This document shows positions 61,803-64,000 of a stretch of DNA of 64,000 nucleotides, one piece after another; position 1 is the first letter of the stretch; every line of letters starts with the position of its first letter. A program made the position numbers and the translations under genes. A model generated the notes under the pieces. The model saw nothing but the letters and a program-made list of their open reading frames with translations. It made no database searches and was not told where the DNA came from. This DNA comes from Myxococcota bacterium (lineage in GTDB: Bacteria > Myxococcota_A > UBA796 > JAJRTE01), in NCBI GenBank assembly GCA_024278455.1, contig JAJRTE010000040.1:1-64000 (forward strand), read 5' to 3'.

Positions 61803-63248
61803 CTAGTCCTCCTGTACGATGAAAGCGTGCCTCCATCGCCGGTGCAACAGCCGCCACTGGGTCGGCAGCAGCGCCACGGCTGGAGGCGCCTGGCTGGCGA
61901 TCATCGTCGTCATCGGTGCGTAGATCAGAAAATGGTGACCCGTCAGCCGGTCGAGTTCGCCCTCGCTCCGGCCGGCGGACCAGCGGGCCAGGTCGTCCAG
62001 GACGACTTGCGGTTCGACGACCTGGTCTGTCCATTGTCTCAGCGTGGTATCTTCCGGGCCGGAACGGGCCGGCAGGTCCCGAACCATCCTCAGAAGGGCA
62101 CGAAGCGATGCCTCGAGCCACCTTTCGTCCGCCACCCCTGCGTCGGCCAGGGACAGCCAGGGGACGAACGGCCGGACATACCCGGCCGTGCCCTCTTCCC
62201 CCTCGAGCGGGAAGACGAGGCGAGCGGCGTCCTTCGGGAGTGCCAGCAATGGTTCTCGAACCGCATTCGAACCGGCGTGTCGCTGCCCGTCGCCTGCCGG
62301 GTAGGGGGGAGGGGGAGCGTTCGCGAGGCGGTTCAGGACCTCGATCCAGGTAGCCATTTCGAAGTCGCGCAATGGCTCGAGGATCGAGGGGCCGTAGGGC
62401 GGCAAGGGGGTGGCGCCGAACGTCACCACGGCCATGTCGTACCATTTTTCGCCGAACGTGATCCGGTGGACGCGCTGGAAGCCGGTTCTTTCGCGACGCT
62501 GCCGGCAACGGAAGCTCGACCCGCCGGCACGGTGTCGAGCGAGGTGGGCCATCCAGGTGGGCGGGACCTCCTGGAGGGGCGTCGCGGGGGGTGAGCGTCG
62601 CGGGGTCGCGGTGAGGGGTTCCGGCGAGGGCCGTTGGCGGGAGGAACGGCTCGAGACGGCCGGATGGGCGCGCCGATCAAACACGAAAACGCTCTCCCCG
62701 GCAGGCGTCGCCCCCGGTGCGGGCGTGTGGGTCGTGCCGGTTCGGAGGGCTCCCTCTGGCCCCGGGGTCGGGTGCAGCGTGGCAGCGGTGTCTTCTCGCC
62801 AGGTGGCCATCCGGCCGGCGCCGGTTTCGACCACCGGGACGTCTCCGGCGTCGTCGTCAGGATCGACATCGGGCAGAATGGCTGGCGCGAGTCGCGTCCG
62901 GTCCGGGAACGGGCCGGGGAGGGGCACTGGTTCCGCCATGGCCGATCCGGCGGTGTGCTGGGGTCGCGCAGCGCGGGGCGAGGCGTCTCCGTCCTGCGCG
63001 GTGTCCGGGGGCGGGCCGATCGCCGGGTCGCCGGGCGCGCGCTTCAGTTCGTCGGGGCGGATACGCACAGCGAGCCGTCCGCGCGTTTCGGCCTTCCGTC
63101 CCTTGCGATCTTTGCGAACGCCGTTCCGGGTCATGGGGCCGGCTCCCGCGGCACCTCCTGTTGCCCCGGGGACGCTGTTCTCCGGGACGCCGTGAGCGCT
63201 GTCGCGGAGATCGGGACGCCTGGTGCTGCGGGGATTCCTGGATGTCAT
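61803..63248 (-). CDS. unknown protein of Hsp70-like cluster, disordered N-terminus
   Basis: The product is 481 aa from ATG 63248 (GGGAGG eight bases before); the frame is open much further left but that part overlaps the next gene. Residues 1-240 are Pro/Arg/Ala-rich and probably disordered. Residues 240-480 form a compact domain (HRITFGEKWYDMAVVTFGAT, LRDFEMATWIEVLNRLANA, TGHHFLIYAPMTTMIASQ). No family recognised. It sits tightly between cluster genes and is likely a partner of the Hsp70-like ATPase. Confidence 0.65.
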   Translation of the reverse strand: MTSRNPRSTRRPDLRDSAHGVPENSVPGATGGAAGAGPMTRNGVRKDRKGRKAETRGRLAVRIRPDELKRAPGDPAIGPPPDTAQDGDASPRAARPQHTAGSAMAEPVPLPGPFPDRTRLAPAILPDVDPDDDAGDVPVVETGAGRMATWREDTAATLHPTPGPEGALRTGTTHTPAPGATPAGESVFVFDRRAHPAVSSRSSRQRPSPEPLTATPRRSPPATPLQEVPPTWMAHLARHRAGGSSFRCRQRRERTGFQRVHRITFGEKWYDMAVVTFGATPLPPYGPSILEPLRDFEMATWIEVLNRLANAPPPPYPAGDGQRHAGSNAVREPLLALPKDAARLVFPLEGEEGTAGYVRPFVPWLSLADAGVADERWLEASLRALLRMVRDLPARSGPEDTTLRQWTDQVVEPQVVLDDLARWSAGRSEGELDRLTGHHFLIYAPMTTMIASQAPPAVALLPTQWRLLHRRWRHAFIVQED

Positions 63249-63289
63249 CGGGTGAACCTCCCTGGTGTTGCGTGTCCACCGGCCGGTTG

Positions 63290-64000
63290 TCAAGCCGTGC
63301 TCCGTTGCACCCACATCCTCACCACCGGCGGCGTGGCGGGTTGCGCTCCCGCGCCCCGGTCTTCGTCGATCAATCCCGGCATTCTGCGGTCGCGAGCGGC
63401 GACGAGTCCGTAGGCGTGCCTTGCCGACCCCTGGCGGAACAGGCCGACAGTGCCTCGAGGCCATGTCCACCCGGCGAAGGTCACGGTCGGGTCCGGTGGC
63501 GGGGTGAGACCCAGCACAAGGCCGTCCCACTCGACAAAGCAGTGGCCGCCGGGAAACTCGCCGGCCCACACGGCATGGATTTCCCAGCTCGAGCGTTCCG
63601 CGGCCCGCTGCACGCGCCGCAGGGACGGCCGTCCGATGTCGGCGTCTCCGCCGGCGGCCTGGCGGAGGGACCAGCCGTTTCCGTGGCGCTCGATCGCCAG
63701 GTGCAACAACGCGGGACCTCGATCCAGTGCTCGGATCCAGTAGTGGGCACTGTTGCCGGAGCGATCCTGGGCCGCGGCGGCCTGGACCGGGGCATTGGCG
63801 GCGCCGTCTTTTCCCGGCGTGCCGGCCCCGGCCACATCCCAGGGTTCCTCGAGGCGCAGCAGGTGCCTTCCTTCGCCCGCGGGACCCACCCCGGCCTCGA
63901 GCCGCGCGCAAGCGGTCAGGCCCTGGAAATCGACCAGGAGCCGTCCGGGCGGTACGATCACGACGCTTCCTTCTATCGCGCAGGCCCACCATTGTCCTTC
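63290..64000 (-). CDS. unknown protein of Hsp70-like cluster, 5' end outside window
   Basis: At least 237 codons; the frame is open to the window edge and reads as protein (EGQWWACAIEGSVVIVPPGR), so the GTG at 63961 is not the true start. Beta-rich and Trp-rich (SAHYWIRALDRGPALLHLAI; EIHAVWAGEFPGGHCFVEWD; TVTFAGWTWPRGTVGLFRQG). No family recognised. It ends 41 bases before the 481-aa gene. Judging by its position it is the first or an early gene of the cluster. Confidence 0.65.
   Translation of the reverse strand, partial: EGQWWACAIEGSVVIVPPGRLLVDFQGLTACARLEAGVGPAGEGRHLLRLEEPWDVAGAGTPGKDGAANAPVQAAAAQDRSGNSAHYWIRALDRGPALLHLAIERHGNGWSLRQAAGGDADIGRPSLRRVQRAAERSSWEIHAVWAGEFPGGHCFVEWDGLVLGLTPPPDPTVTFAGWTWPRGTVGLFRQGSARHAYGLVAARDRRMPGLIDEDRGAGAQPATPPVVRMWVQRSTA

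Noticed and set aside
1-64000. tRNA or rRNA genes
   Set aside because: I scanned the intergenic gaps by eye for T-arm-like GTTCGAnnC words and rRNA landmarks and found none convincing; a tRNAscan run would settle it.

Overview
The window is high-GC, densely packed bacterial DNA. Three things point to an anaerobic or microaerophilic member of the Myxococcota/deltaproteobacterial group or a related uncultured lineage: a 2-oxoacid:ferredoxin oxidoreductase joined to HydABC-like flavin/FeS subunits; secreted proteins built from MopE-type Asp/Cys repeats, one with a MYXO-CTERM-like tail; and long sensor and HEAT/TPR proteins. The taxonomic call is inference. The palindrome CTCGAG is strikingly common (about 28 copies by hand count in the first 6.3 kb) and nearly absent from a foreign-looking AT-rich patch at 23.8-25.5 kb.

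Layout. 0-0.54 kb: a 43-bp tandem repeat, then copy A of a roughly 400-bp dispersed repeat (copy B at 29.2 kb). 0.6-5.5 kb: minus-strand flavin/FeS oxidoreductase, zinc-ribbon protein, SLOG-like protein and an unknown. 5.6-14 kb: pyroglutamyl peptidase, then a long plus-strand energy operon (P-loop protein, ferredoxin, VorB, VorA, gamma subunit, HydC-, HydB- and NuoG-N-like subunits, four-cluster ferredoxin, rubrerythrin-like protein). 14.1-14.9 kb: HEPN/MNT toxin-antitoxin pair. 15.1-21.7 kb: secreted GH18 chitinase, divergent S8 protease, and a membrane-anchored FGE-sulfatase protein. 21.7-25.9 kb: accessory island with two TIR-domain genes, a UDG-like gene, shared spacer repeats and an orphan terminator. 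26-28.9 kb: TPP riboswitch with thiM-thiE-thiL. 29.2-34.2 kb: repeat copy B, TPR and SH3 proteins, paired M16 peptidases (one active, one lacking the zinc motif). 34.2-36.9 kb: modE-modA-modB-modC with a putative ModE operator. 37-47.5 kb: HEAT-repeat proteins, hybrid histidine kinase, SDR, two MopE-repeat proteins, a RAYT transposase remnant. 47.6-51.8 kb: response regulator, aldehyde dehydrogenase with an in-frame TAG, SppA. 51.8-55.4 kb: compact overlapping operon with a DUF262 protein, a DUF3696-like AAA ATPase, a third unknown protein and a Glu/His-repeat ORF; this is the best candidate for a defence system. 55.9-64 kb: lipoprotein, then a four-gene cluster around a divergent Hsp70/actin-fold ATPase and a membrane coiled-coil protein, running off the right edge.

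How the genes work together: the 6.4-14 kb operon should feed electrons from oxidative decarboxylation of branched-chain 2-oxoacids through ferredoxin to NAD(P)H or an unknown partner. modABC would supply molybdenum. The thi operon makes thiamine diphosphate, the VorA cofactor. The secreted chitinase, proteases and repeat proteins fit a predatory or polymer-degrading lifestyle. Promoters readable by eye follow TTGnnn-16/18-TAnnnT. Two of them (the MNT gene and modE) lie so close to their ATG that the mRNAs would be leaderless.
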